In this document: in pieces, positions 54,322 through 62,051 of the stretch
How positions within the stretch are numbered: the first letter of the stretch is position 1
How the letters are laid out: each line of letters begins with the position of its first letter
Assembly (NCBI GenBank): GCA_009776955.1
Contig: WRMW01000003.1
Coordinates: 62,001-126,000 of the forward strand
Length of the DNA stretch: 64,000 nt
Reading direction: 5' to 3'
Source: Clostridiales bacterium
GTDB taxonomy: Bacteria > Bacillota > Clostridia > Peptostreptococcales > Anaerovoracaceae
The notes under the pieces: model-generated
Told to the model about the DNA's origin: nothing
The model's database searches: none
The model's input: only the letters and a program-made list of their open reading frames with translations
Position numbers and translations under genes: made by a program

Positions 54322-55337
54322 GCTATGCACCTCGCGACCGCCACCGCCTCGGCGTACACGTCCTCGATTTTCGCAGGCCCGCCCGCGCAGCCCACTATAT
54401 ACACGCCCGTGCGCTTCGCGTCATCCACATCGGTCACGTACTTCAAAAACCCTGCCGCGTCCTGCCCAAGGCCGCACACCTCAGCGATTCCCGCCGCATC
54501 GTCCGCGGATTGTATTCCGTTGGACAGCACGACCAGATCGAAGCTTAGGCTCTCGCGCCGCCCCGTCTCTGGATTGTCAAAAACCACGCAGGCAGGCTCG
54601 CCGGCAGTGACCTTCACCGGCCTGCACTTTATGAACTTCACGCCGAGCGCCTTGAGCTCGTCGAAATAATCGCCGCTCTGCACCTGCTGCATTTCCATAT
54701 AGAAGAACACGATGTCGCAGGCCGGATGGTATTGCCTTATCACCTTTGCCGCACGCGACGAATACGCGCAGCACACACGCGAGCAATACATGGCGTGGTT
54801 CGCCTTGTCGCGCGACCCGAAACACTGGATGAACGCGATTCGTTCGGGCGTTTTCTCGAATATCTCAGCTGCATCGCGACCCTTGAAAATCCGCTCGATA
54901 TCGCTTCCCATTATTATGGACGAACCACCGTCCTCACAGGCACCCGCCACTTCCACAAAAGCGTGGGCATCCTCAAAGCTCTCATTCTTGAAACCCGTGG
55001 CAACAACGACATCGGAAATGCCTTCCACATAATCCACCTTGCCGCCGGATTTCAACGCAGCGGTATAGGCACCCCTATCGCCCCGCAAATCCACAAGCCT
55101 CGTTTCCAACCGAACATCGACCAAGTCGCTTTCTTCAATTTCGCTCCAAAGGCCTTTCGTCAGGCATACACCGCAATTGCTGCACTTGGAAGCCGCCTTG
55201 CAGCCATAATCGCAGACCTTTCCGCCCAAAGCGCCTGTGGCCTCCGCCATCAAGACCCGCACACCAGATGCGGCCAGTTCTTTCGCCGTCGCGGCACCCG
55301 CAAGCCCGCCGCCGACAACCAATACAGTCGACATCAT
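54318..55337 (-). CDS. HdrA N-terminal-like FAD protein
   Basis: 339 residues. TVLVVGGGLAGAATAKELA is the FAD-binding start. A Cys cluster CKAASKCSNCGVC replaces the canonical HdrA cysteines, and IQCFGSRDKANHAMYCSRVCC and GVYIVGCAGGPAKIEDVY are HdrA signatures. The ferredoxin domains normally found at the C-terminus are encoded by the next gene. First gene of the metV-metF-hdr-flx-fhs array; GGAG lies 5 bp before the ATG. No convincing promoter was identified in the 146 bp upstream. Confidence 0.85.
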   Translation of the reverse strand: MMSTVLVVGGGLAGAATAKELAASGVRVLMAEATGALGGKVCDYGCKAASKCSNCGVCLTKGLWSEIEESDLVDVRLETRLVDLRGDRGAYTAALKSGGKVDYVEGISDVVVATGFKNESFEDAHAFVEVAGACEDGGSSIIMGSDIERIFKGRDAAEIFEKTPERIAFIQCFGSRDKANHAMYCSRVCCAYSSRAAKVIRQYHPACDIVFFYMEMQQVQSGDYFDELKALGVKFIKCRPVKVTAGEPACVVFDNPETGRRESLSFDLVVLSNGIQSADDAAGIAEVCGLGQDAAGFLKYVTDVDDAKRTGVYIVGCAGGPAKIEDVYAEAVAVARCIA

Positions 55338-55483
55338 AAAATCTCCTTTGACAGCGATTGTACCATTTTATTTGGTCAACGTGCCAGTATTTTGATGACA
55401 AACGATGTGTTTGTTATACCTTACAACGCCTTTATTGCACCGCTTTGAAATTGTATAACGTCAGGACGCGCCCCGGTGCCCCA

Positions 55484-55771
55484 TCATTCCGAGCCACCCG
55501 CCGCCACCACGTCATTCCTCTCAGGGCGATCCTCGTACCACTTCACCGCATACGAGCACGACGGCACCGCCTTGCGCCCGTCCGCCTTCAGCACCGCATA
55601 GCACTCCTCCATCAGCAGCCCCGCAACCCCCTGCCCCCTGAGCGAGTCGTCCACCCACGTACGGTTTATATCCACGACCCCCTCGCCGGTCGCCGGAAAA
55701 TTCACCTCCGCGACCACGTCGCCACCATCGTTCACCGAATATATTCGGTCATTCTCGACTTCAAATTTCAT
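55484..55771 (-). CDS. Small GNAT-like N-acetyltransferase (YjdJ type)
   Basis: 95 residues from MKFEVENDRIYSV. The VVDINRTWVDDSLRGQGVAG and LPSCSYA-like (VPSCSYAVKWY) segments fit the minimal GNAT family (Acetyltransf_CG) of about 90-100 residues, with the RGQGVAG acetyl-CoA loop. Substrate unknown. It stands alone between the hdr array and cca, with an AT-rich hairpin upstream. Confidence 0.87.
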   Translation of the reverse strand: MKFEVENDRIYSVNDGGDVVAEVNFPATGEGVVDINRTWVDDSLRGQGVAGLLMEECYAVLKADGRKAVPSCSYAVKWYEDRPERNDVVAAGGSE

Positions 55772-55852
55772 AACGCCCTCCCTTCCTTTGCAAAACTTCG
55801 ACAATACGACATATTAAATTTATCCTTGTTTCACCAATATATGCTACTCCAC

Positions 55853-55881
55853 ATATTAAAAAAAGTCGATTTTTTTAATAT
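55853..55881. repeat. Perfect A/T palindrome between cca and the acetyltransferase gene
   Basis: ATATTAAAAAAA and TTTTTTTAATAT form a 12-bp perfect stem with loop GTCGA. It can serve as a bidirectional terminator: on the minus strand it follows cca, on the plus strand no gene ends here. Confidence 0.6.
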
Positions 55882-55924
55882 ATCCATCCTCATACATTAA
55901 TTGGCCTAACATATGAACTCCTGA

Positions 55925-57256
55925 TTACTCCCAAACGCCGGCCGCCTCTATCAGCGCCCCCCGTTCGTTCTCAATCTCCCCCTCGATGACCGCCTCAAGC
56001 AACCGCTCAAGCACCTGGCCTATCTCCGGCCCCTCAAACCCAAGCCCCATCATATCCCTGCCGTCCACCGCCAAGTCCCTCAGCGAAAAGCACTCACTAT
56101 TCTCCACTATCTCATCGACGAGCCGCTCGCATTCGTCAATCTCCTGCTGCCGCCCCCGCACCGACTCCGATTGCGCCAGATTGTCCGCCCGACGAAATTC
56201 AAGCATCATCCTGACCATCTCCTCGCCATGCTTGTTCATCAGCCGCTTGACCGACTTCTTCTTGGGCGTCGGGACATTCATATGGGCGCCAACCAAAGTG
56301 GTAATCATCGCACGACTGTGGTTGTCAAACTTCAGCCGCCGCAGGATGGGGCCCGCCATCTCCCCGCTCCCGATCTGGTGCTTGTAAAAATGCCCCTGCC
56401 CATTGCCGTCCACCGTGAAATACTGCGGCTTGCCAATATCGTGAAGCAACGCCGACCAACGCATAATCGGGGTGGGCGGCGATTCCTCCACCACCACAAG
56501 CGTATGCTCCCAAACATCGTAGCAATGGTACGGCGTGCGCTGGTCGAACCCCACCATCGGCAGCACCTCAGGGATGACCACGCCCACCACATCCACATAC
56601 TTCCGCAAAACCTTCCGTGCGTTCCGACCGCACAATAGCCCCGTGAGCTCGTCCCGTATCCGTTCGCCCGAAATATTTTTCAATAATTCCCTGTTCGCAA
56701 TAATCGATTCGCTTGTACCGGGCTCGATCGAGAAACCGAGCTTCGACGCAAACCGCAACGCCCTCAAAATACGCAGCCCATCCTCATTAAACCGCTCGTC
56801 CGGGTCGCCTACGCACCTTATCCGCCTGGCGCGGATATCATCCTCCCCGTCGAAGTGGTCTATTATCTCCCCGCCCGCATCCATAGCGATGGCGTTGATA
56901 GTGAAGTCACGCCGCGCCACGTCCTCCCGCAGGCTTTTGGCGAACGTCACGCTCGCAGGCCGCCGATTGTCCTCATACTCACCATCGACGCGATAGGTAG
57001 TCACCTCCACCGGCATCCCTTCCATCAGCACCGTGACCGTCCCATGCTTCAACCCCGTGCCCACGGTCTTGCGTTCCCCAAAGACCTCCCCCACTTCCTC
57101 CGGCGTCGCGCTCGTGGCGACATCCCAGTCCTTGGGCTCCTTCCCCATCAACAGATCGCGCACGCAACCACCCACAAGGTACGCCTCATGCCCCTGCGCG
57201 TTCAACATTTCCAAAACCCTCTGCACCTGCCCCGCGACAGACTGTAATTGCGTCAT
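55925..57256 (-). CDS. cca: CCA tRNA nucleotidyltransferase
   Basis: 443 residues. The class II nucleotidyltransferase head has YLVGGCVRDLLMG and KDWDVATSATPEE (the DxD-type metal site), followed by the RRDFTINAIAMD and DPDERFNEDGLRILRALRFA segments, then an HD domain (HDIGKPQYF). It adds or repairs the CCA end of tRNAs. Start: ATG at 57256 is conservative; a TTG at 57301 would add 15 Lys/Asp-rich residues and is less likely. The five tRNAs of the window already encode CCA, so the enzyme would repair ends. Confidence 0.94.
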   Translation of the reverse strand: MTQLQSVAGQVQRVLEMLNAQGHEAYLVGGCVRDLLMGKEPKDWDVATSATPEEVGEVFGERKTVGTGLKHGTVTVLMEGMPVEVTTYRVDGEYEDNRRPASVTFAKSLREDVARRDFTINAIAMDAGGEIIDHFDGEDDIRARRIRCVGDPDERFNEDGLRILRALRFASKLGFSIEPGTSESIIANRELLKNISGERIRDELTGLLCGRNARKVLRKYVDVVGVVIPEVLPMVGFDQRTPYHCYDVWEHTLVVVEESPPTPIMRWSALLHDIGKPQYFTVDGNGQGHFYKHQIGSGEMAGPILRRLKFDNHSRAMITTLVGAHMNVPTPKKKSVKRLMNKHGEEMVRMMLEFRRADNLAQSESVRGRQQEIDECERLVDEIVENSECFSLRDLAVDGRDMMGLGFEGPEIGQVLERLLEAVIEGEIENERGALIEAAGVWE

Positions 57257-57410
57257 TATCTTATCCTTACCGCCTTTACTGTCTTTACTGTCCTCTTGCA
57301 AACCACAACCTATTCACGCTTTTTACTCCTCTTTAACGGTTTCACTACGCTCATGCCTGTGACGCTACTCTCAAATCATCTTTCTATATCCATCTTTTAC
57401 CTGATAGCTA

Positions 57411-57743
57411 CTATTCGCTCATCCATCCACGATAATCTACGAACTCTATAGCAATCTGCCCTTCGCTATCCTCTGTCCATTCAGCGAAACGATAAAACCC
57501 GTCCCATTTTCTTGGAAGGTCATCTATGAGGCTTGCCTTCTTCCACTTTGGCTCAAATTCGCTTTCAGACCCTTTCGGTATCAGCCAACCGGACAAATCG
57601 GACATATCCAAATCGCCTAACAGTTTTTCATGTCCTTCTTCGCAGTCAACGAAAAAGATAGCATCTTTCTTTGCGGCCTCCTCTTGGATGAGTCGCACAA
57701 AATTTTCAAACTTTTCGTCCTCTGGCTTCCTTAGCCCTTGCAT
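57411..57743 (-). CDS. Small unknown protein, chromosomal copy of a CRISPR-array gene
   Basis: 110 residues, acidic, with MQGLRKPEDEKFENFVRLIQ at the N-terminus and DLSGWLIPKG in the middle. No family recognised. A clear paralogue of 105 residues lies at 62052-62369 inside the CRISPR array, with roughly 90 percent DNA identity over the shared 5' half by eye. RBS AAAGGATGGG precedes the ATG. It overlaps a possible small upstream frame (57706-57828). Its position after an XRE regulator resembles a two- or three-gene stress or toxin-antitoxin unit, unproven. Confidence 0.72.
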   Translation of the reverse strand: MQGLRKPEDEKFENFVRLIQEEAAKKDAIFFVDCEEGHEKLLGDLDMSDLSGWLIPKGSESEFEPKWKKASLIDDLPRKWDGFYRFAEWTEDSEGQIAIEFVDYRGWMSE

Positions 57744-57828
57744 TGTTGACCCATCCTTTCAAAATGCTTATGAACTCTACGTTTGGCTTTGCAAGCACCA
57801 CGTCATCATCTGTTATGTAGAATTTCAC
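57706..57828 (-). CDS. Possible 40-residue protein overlapping the unknown gene
   Basis: GTG-initiated frame MKFYITDDDVVLAKPNVEFI and onward to ARGRKV, overlapping the next gene by 38 bp. The same C-terminal sequence (VLKGEANNARVKEARGQKL) precedes the paralogue inside the CRISPR array, so this frame is conserved between the two copies. That is the main evidence that it is translated. The frame is open back to the XRE stop, so a longer start is possible. Confidence 0.4.
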   Translation of the reverse strand: MKFYITDDDVVLAKPNVEFISILKGWVNNARAKEARGRKV

Positions 57829-57897
57829 ACCTTTAGAGAATCGCCCCCGCTTATTCGGGTAAAAACCCTTCCAACGTTTGCTCCAAAACCACCCTTG

Positions 57898-58173
57898 TCA
57901 CCCATTTCGCTCGGCGACCTCATAGGCCGCTAAGAGGTCGAGCGTGTCGGGGTCGGTCAACACGTCCTCCATCCGGCATGACAGCGTAGCGCAAAATTTA
58001 AGTATGGTCGCCAGCTTCGCGCCGTTCAAATCTCGCTTGCCCTGCTCGTAGTTTTGAACATTTTTGACCGTTATCCCCGTAGCGGTCGCAAATTGTGACT
58101 GCGAAAACCCAGCGGCTTCCCGCATGGCTTTCAACTTGTCGTTACGGTATGTGACTTTTATATCAATTTCCAT
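57898..58173 (-). CDS. XRE-family helix-turn-helix regulator
   Basis: 91 residues starting MEIDIKVTYRNDKLKAMR. The HTH_3 motif is visible in AGFSQSQFATATGITVKNVQNYEQGKRDL, given here in two halves: AGFSQSQFATATGI and TVKNVQNYEQGKRDL. GGAGGTG lies 5 bp upstream of the ATG. It precedes the 40- and 110-residue frames on the same strand and may control them. Confidence 0.85.
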   Translation of the reverse strand: MEIDIKVTYRNDKLKAMREAAGFSQSQFATATGITVKNVQNYEQGKRDLNGAKLATILKFCATLSCRMEDVLTDPDTLDLLAAYEVAERNG

Positions 58174-58626
58174 TCTGCACCTCCATGACCTTTGATTATT
58201 CTCGCACTGCATCTATGTCTTCATCGTCTACAATAGCATGCAGCCTGCATCTACTTCACCAACCTATCCTTACCGCTCGATTGCACACCAAAACCTATTC
58301 TAAGGCAAAAGCGTCCATCTGCACTTCTCCCAAGCATATGACAGTATACCCCATAAACCCAGAGATGAGTATCCCCGTTTCACTACGCTCATAGATTACA
58401 CTAGCCTCAAACGGGGCACTTTTTCCTTTTGAACGAGGATGGGGCACATCCGGCAATCCCGCCTTTTTCATAGCATATATTGTAGAATTTCTCGTTCATG
58501 GATTGTAAAATGTGTATATGGCTACATAGTTCATCCCGTGTTTTAGTGCTGTCGTCAAACTCATTTTGACACTTGGCACTCCATGCAGTCTGTTTATGCC
58601 CTCCTGTTGCACTTGATATTGTAATC
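58174..58626. other. Gene-free stretch between the XRE gene and the CRISPR array
   Basis: No convincing frame. One inverted repeat, CCCCGTTT (58373-58380) and AAACGGGG (58409-58416), is followed on the plus strand by CACTTTTT and could be a weak terminator. TTTCACTACGCTCA also occurs at 57341-57354. This is the trailer end of the array, so leader sequence is not expected here. Confidence 0.5.
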
Positions 58627-58959
58627 CGCCCACCCCCGCGTACGCGGGGAAAACGAAGCGACCACTTGTATTGGCAACATGATGTTGGGATCACCCCTGC
58701 GTATGCGGGGAAAACCACTCCGTCGGCGTCAAACGGCGGACTGCGTAGGGATCACCCCCGCGTATGCGGGGAAAACGAGATTTTGCCGCCCTCGAACCTC
58801 ATAAGCGCAGGATCACCCCCACATACGCGGGGAAAACGCTATATTTAATTATACCACAAGTAGAACAGAAGGATCCCCCCTCCGTACACGGGGAAAAATG
58901 CTGTCCGCTCCCGTGATTTTGCTCACAAGCAGGATTACCCCCGCGTACACGGGGAAAAC
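58627..58959 (-). CRISPR. Type I-E-like CRISPR array, leader-distal block (6 repeats, 5 spacers)
   Basis: 28-bp repeats at 58627, 58688, 58749, 58810, 58871 and 58932 with five spacers of exactly 33 bp. The plus-strand unit starts GGATCACC and ends GGGGAAAAC around the palindrome CCCCGCGTACGCGGGG. Read on the minus strand it gives GTTTTCCCCGCG..., the I-E orientation. Repeats here are degenerate (58627 has lost the GGATCA end; 58871 and 58932 carry several changes), as expected for the old, trailer end. No cas genes are in the window. Confidence 0.95.
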
Positions 58960-59687
58960 TTTTCTTCGAGGCCGTGTTGTCTTGCAAGCCCGTTTCGCTT
59001 CCCCTCAATGGCGGACTTGTACCCTTCCACGGTCTCCAAATGCCTTTCGTAGTCCGACTCTTTCAGCAGGCCGAGCCTGTCATACATGTCAAGAAAATTG
59101 CTTGTGAACCTGGCCTCGTCTATCAACTCATCCTTTTGCGAAGCCAAGACATAGTCAAAATGCTCAAACCCTTTTTGCGCGACGGCACTACGCACGACAG
59201 CTATGGCTTGTGGCGAGAGCTGTGCATGATAGTTAGCGCAAATGAAGGAAAGGTCATAGACATCCCGTATCTTGTCCCGCCCCGAATACGCCAGCGCTTT
59301 CAATATGCAAAGGGCCTCGATGGTGTACACGGAGATGCCGCCGATTTTGTGGCGTTCGTGCTCATCGATCTGCGAGCGCCTGTACGACGCCTCAATTTTC
59401 AGCGGACGGCTTTCCGCGCCATACCGCACTAGGTATCTCTCCGTTGTCGCCGTGTCCTTTGCCACACGGTATGCATATGCTCTTTGGCCGCAATACCCTG
59501 GCAAGAAATCGCCAAGGCGCAAATTTGCGTCTGCGCTGTCAAAGTCTATGTCTTCGGAAAAACGGTCCAGTCCGTAGCACTTATACAGTGCGGTGCCCCC
59601 TTTGAGAACAAAGCTGTCGGTCGCTTCGTTCATGTATGCAAGGAACGAGTCTATTTCTTGCTCATGCGGTCTTTGCCATTCGCTCAT
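58935..59687 (-). CDS. AbiEii/AbiGii-family nucleotidyltransferase toxin
   Basis: 250 residues. The nucleotidyltransferase core VLKGGTALYKCYGLDRF followed by SEDIDFD (GGT and DxD) marks the AbiEii (DUF1814) family, toxins or phage-abortive enzymes that use nucleotides to modify tRNA or other targets. The ATG at 59687 has GAGGGG 7 bp upstream and overlaps the partner gene by 26 bp. The last residues (FSPCTRG) and the TAA stop are read from the CRISPR repeat at 58932-58959, so the natural C-terminus has been replaced. Lies inside a 1313-bp interval between two repeats. Confidence 0.9.
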   Translation of the reverse strand: MSEWQRPHEQEIDSFLAYMNEATDSFVLKGGTALYKCYGLDRFSEDIDFDSADANLRLGDFLPGYCGQRAYAYRVAKDTATTERYLVRYGAESRPLKIEASYRRSQIDEHERHKIGGISVYTIEALCILKALAYSGRDKIRDVYDLSFICANYHAQLSPQAIAVVRSAVAQKGFEHFDYVLASQKDELIDEARFTSNFLDMYDRLGLLKESDYERHLETVEGYKSAIEGKRNGLARQHGLEEKFSPCTRG

Positions 59688-60090
59688 TGTTTTTCCCCTC
59701 TTTGTATTCCAGCCACTGCAGCCTGTACTCCCTTTGCATGAACTCATCTATTGCTCCCCAATGCGGAAGCCCTTCGAGCAGGGAGACCTTTTGGAATATC
59801 TCGACTGTGTATTTACCGTTACAAATGAAACCGTCCCGCAAGCCCTGTGCGAGCGCGAGATCGCCTTGTTCCAGAAGGTCGAGCACGGCTCGGATATGGT
59901 CGGCTACGTTGTGCGTACCGTGCTTGGCCGGCACCCTCCGTCCCGATTCAATGCCGTACTCGCCATATATGCTGCCCCTGCTCTCTTTTGTCCAGGGGCT
60001 ATCCCACTGGATGGCGGACTGATGCCAGTCCCCGCAGGTGTCAAGGCCGCACTCGATGTTCAGTGCGTGAAGACCTGTTATGTATTCCAT
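59662..60090 (-). CDS. Partner (probable antitoxin) of the AbiEii-like protein
   Basis: 142 residues from MEYITGLHALNIECGLDTC; AAGGAGG lies 11 bp upstream. An ATG 17 codons earlier has poor spacing. A CGDWHQSAIQW segment and a helical second half (HNVADHIRAVLDLLEQGDLA) are visible. Family not recognised by name; proteins with this start are, to my recollection, encoded beside AbiEii toxins. The 26-bp overlap with the toxin gene supports an antitoxin-first operon. A -10-like TATAAT is at 60182-60187 on the minus strand. Confidence 0.75.
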   Translation of the reverse strand: MEYITGLHALNIECGLDTCGDWHQSAIQWDSPWTKESRGSIYGEYGIESGRRVPAKHGTHNVADHIRAVLDLLEQGDLALAQGLRDGFICNGKYTVEIFQKVSLLEGLPHWGAIDEFMQREYRLQWLEYKEGKNNERMAKTA

Positions 60091-60272
60091 CTTTTTTGCG
60101 GCCTCCTTTCTTCCTTCGGGGCATTCTGTGACGTACGACATTTCCTTTTTACAGCTTTGCCAAAACCCGCATATCTTTCGTATTATACCAAAAAACTTAC
60201 TAAAAAGATTTACTTTCCTCGCAATATATAGTATCGTATATGATAAGATAGTAAATAGAAAAATCTGGATAG

Positions 60273-60300
60273 GGATCACCCCCGCGTACGCGGGGAAAAC
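60273..60300 (-). CRISPR. Single CRISPR repeat between two gene-sized intervals
   Basis: Perfect 28-bp consensus repeat, isolated: 1313 bp from the previous repeat and 1279 bp from the next. It separates the AbiEii cassette from the HicAB cassette. Confidence 0.95.
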
Positions 60301-60624
60301 CGCCTGAATCGCAACGCTGACCACAGACAGAACATTGAGCAATTGATTGGGTTTGGAGCTGCCCAAATAGAGGGGCATCTTTTTCTTGAAACAACCCCGT
60401 CGGACAAGTACAAGGGTTATGCGCGCTACAGAGCGGAAGCCGGCGGCTTCGTTATAGGTCATACAAAGCCTGATAAAACTGCCGAGATTAATCAGTTTCT
60501 CTCTATGCCCACAGGGGTGTCCGCAGAGTCCATCCCCGCAGAGTTCGTCCTGCGAAAGTATGACACGGGCGGATGGGCAGCGGCAAATATATACGCCTCG
60601 GGAACAGACAAGAAAAGATTATAG
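60301..60624 (+). pseudogene. N-terminally truncated frame abutting a CRISPR repeat
   Basis: An open frame enters directly from the repeat at 60273-60300 (RLNRNADHRQNIEQLIGFGA...) and continues for 107 codons to a TAA, with no start codon near the repeat. The protein part (AEAGGFVIGHTKPDKTAEI, AANIYASGTDKKRL) looks like a genuine C-terminal domain of unknown family. It appears to have been cut off at the repeat junction. It could still initiate at a TTG at 60343. Confidence 0.6.
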
Positions 60625-60642
60625 GGAAGTTTGTGAAAACAC

Positions 60643-60671
60643 TTGACATACGTATTAATACGTATTATAGT
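60643..60671 (+). promoter_or_regulatory. hicAB promoter with perfect palindromic operator
   Basis: TTGACA (60643-60648), 17-bp spacer, TATAGT (60666-60671). The spacer is filled by the perfect 18-bp palindrome ATACGTATTAATACGTAT (60648-60665), the kind of operator HicB uses for autorepression. RBS AGGAGGTG follows just before hicA. Confidence 0.88.
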
Positions 60672-60690
60672 ATATTCAGGAGGTGAGAGA

Positions 60691-60876
60691 ATGAGGCCAG
60701 AGGAATTGAAAAGGGAGCTGCGGAAAGCGGGATGGGTGATAGTGGAAGGCGGCAAGCACACACAGGCAACGCACCCGGACAGGCCGGGGACAAAGATAAT
60801 GATAACCCGGAAGCAAGGCGAGGACATCCCAAAAGGCACACTCAACAACATCCTGAAAGCGGCGGGGCTGAAATAG
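60691..60876 (+). CDS. hicA: HicA mRNA interferase toxin
   Basis: 61 residues with the HicA double-stranded-RBD-like fold: LKRELRKAGWVIVEGGKHTQ, where GGKH carries the catalytic His, then KIMITRKQGEDIPKGTLNNI. It cleaves mRNA independently of ribosomes. AGGAGGTG precedes the ATG. The gene lies 41 bp before hicB, in the usual toxin-first order, inside the CRISPR array. Confidence 0.93.
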   Translation: MRPEELKRELRKAGWVIVEGGKHTQATHPDRPGTKIMITRKQGEDIPKGTLNNILKAAGLK

Positions 60877-60917
60877 AGAAGGCCCCGCCTTCGGGGCTGA
60901 TGAAAGAGAGGTTTGAA

Positions 60918-61307
60918 ATGAAATATGTTTATCCAGCGTTATTGTTTGCAGATGATGGTCAAGTGGGGGTGTCCGTGCCCGACCTGCCGGGGTGCTTCAC
61001 CTACGGTGCTGACCGCGCCGAGGCGTTGCTGATGGCAAAGGACGCGGTTGAGATGTGGCTGTGGGATGCGGAGAACAAAGGGGAACCTGTTCCTCGTGCA
61101 TCTGCGGCGCTGACGGCCAAGGACGGCGAGACCTTCACGCTGATAGCCGCCGACACCGACGAGTACAGGCAGACAAACGACACGAGGGCGATAAAAAAGA
61201 CGCTTACCATCCCTTCGTGGCTGAACTACCAGGCAGAGCGGGCGAACGCGCCGTTTTCGCAGATACTCCAGCAGGGGCTTAAAGAGTATTTGCAGACGGC
61301 GAGGTGA
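60918..61307 (+). CDS. hicB: HicB antitoxin
   Basis: 129 residues. The N-terminal RNase H-like partial fold has YPALLFADDGQVGVSVPDLP and GCFTYGADRAEALLMAKDAV, the standard HicB pattern. The C-terminal part (LTIPSWLNYQAERANAPFSQ) is a ribbon-helix-helix DNA-binding domain that should bind the palindrome at 60648-60665. AGAGAGG lies 7 bp upstream of the ATG. Neutralises HicA. Confidence 0.93.
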   Translation: MKYVYPALLFADDGQVGVSVPDLPGCFTYGADRAEALLMAKDAVEMWLWDAENKGEPVPRASAALTAKDGETFTLIAADTDEYRQTNDTRAIKKTLTIPSWLNYQAERANAPFSQILQQGLKEYLQTAR

Positions 61308-61347
61308 CGGTGCTGGGCGTGGTGGTGGCAAAGCGGAGGGCTTTCTT

Positions 61348-61665
61348 ATGGGGTCTATCGTAAAAGAGGATAACGGCATATGGACGGTATACTATGACCG
61401 GCCGGCCGGGGGCAGGCGCAACCAGACGAAAAAGCACGGCTTCACAAGGGAACGGGAGGCCAAGGATTTTCTGCGGGGTGTCGAGAAGGCCGTGAAGGAT
61501 CGCACGTATGTGGCACGGTCGCAAATCTTGTTTGTGGACTATATCATGGACGTTTACATGGCGGACATTGACAGGAAGGGGATCACCCCCGCGTACGCGG
61601 GGAAAACGATTTTTGCCCTAGGTGATTCTGCTTATGACAGCGTTTGCTTTACGCTGCACATCTAA
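61348..61665 (+). pseudogene. Tyrosine integrase N-terminus cut by a CRISPR repeat
   Basis: GSIVKEDNGIWTVYYDRPAG and KKHGFTREREAKDFLRGVE are the arm-type DNA-binding domain of a phage/ICE integrase. The frame then runs into the repeat at 61580 (KGITPAYAGKT is repeat-encoded) and ends 86 codons after the start of integrase homology. The core-binding and catalytic domains (R-H-R-Y) are absent. HicAB followed by an integrase is a common arrangement on integrative elements, so this interval probably derives from one. Confidence 0.82.
61580..61607 (-). CRISPR. Single CRISPR repeat truncating the integrase gene
   Basis: Perfect 28-bp consensus. The integrase reading frame crosses into it; 400 bp separate it from the next repeat at 62008. 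Confidence 0.95.
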
Positions 61666-61684
61666 AAGGGAAAATGCTGAAATA

Positions 61685-61948
61685 TCAAAAGACGGCATCG
61701 GGATTCAGTTCTAATAACGACGCCTTTAAGGTATCCATCTCGGCTTTTACCACATCAACTTCTGCGTGTGTGTTGCACGCGTACAGTTTGTCGGCCACCC
61801 GCCAAGCTTCCGAGGCTGTCTTTTTTAACTGCGTGGCTTTATTGTCATCGTCCTGTTTTTCCGCAAAGCGGTCAAACGCAAAACTGAGAGCCGTTCCATA
61901 TTCACGCAGGACTTCTGTTCGTGCTGCTATTTCATAAAAACTTCCCAT
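61685..61948 (-). CDS. Small unknown helical protein inside the CRISPR array
   Basis: 87 residues (MGSFYEIAARTEVLREYGTA...), predicted all-helical, no motif recognised. GGAGG lies 5 bp before the ATG at 61948. It occupies the 400-bp interval between repeats at 61580 and 62008 and is oriented with the array. It could be a small antitoxin-, anti-CRISPR- or phage-type protein; nothing decides this. Confidence 0.68.
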   Translation of the reverse strand: MGSFYEIAARTEVLREYGTALSFAFDRFAEKQDDDNKATQLKKTASEAWRVADKLYACNTHAEVDVVKAEMDTLKASLLELNPDAVF

Positions 61949-62007
61949 CGCAACCTCCATATGACTGTCGGCAACTTGTTCATGCTTTCAAGTATACCAC
62001 AGTTCCG

Positions 62008-62035
62008 GGATCACCCCCGCGTACGCGGGGAAAAC
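62008..62035 (-). CRISPR. Single CRISPR repeat between two small gene cassettes
   Basis: Perfect 28-bp consensus, 372 bp before the next repeat at 62408. Confidence 0.95.
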
Positions 62036-62051
62036 TTGTTTTGCGCTTTAG

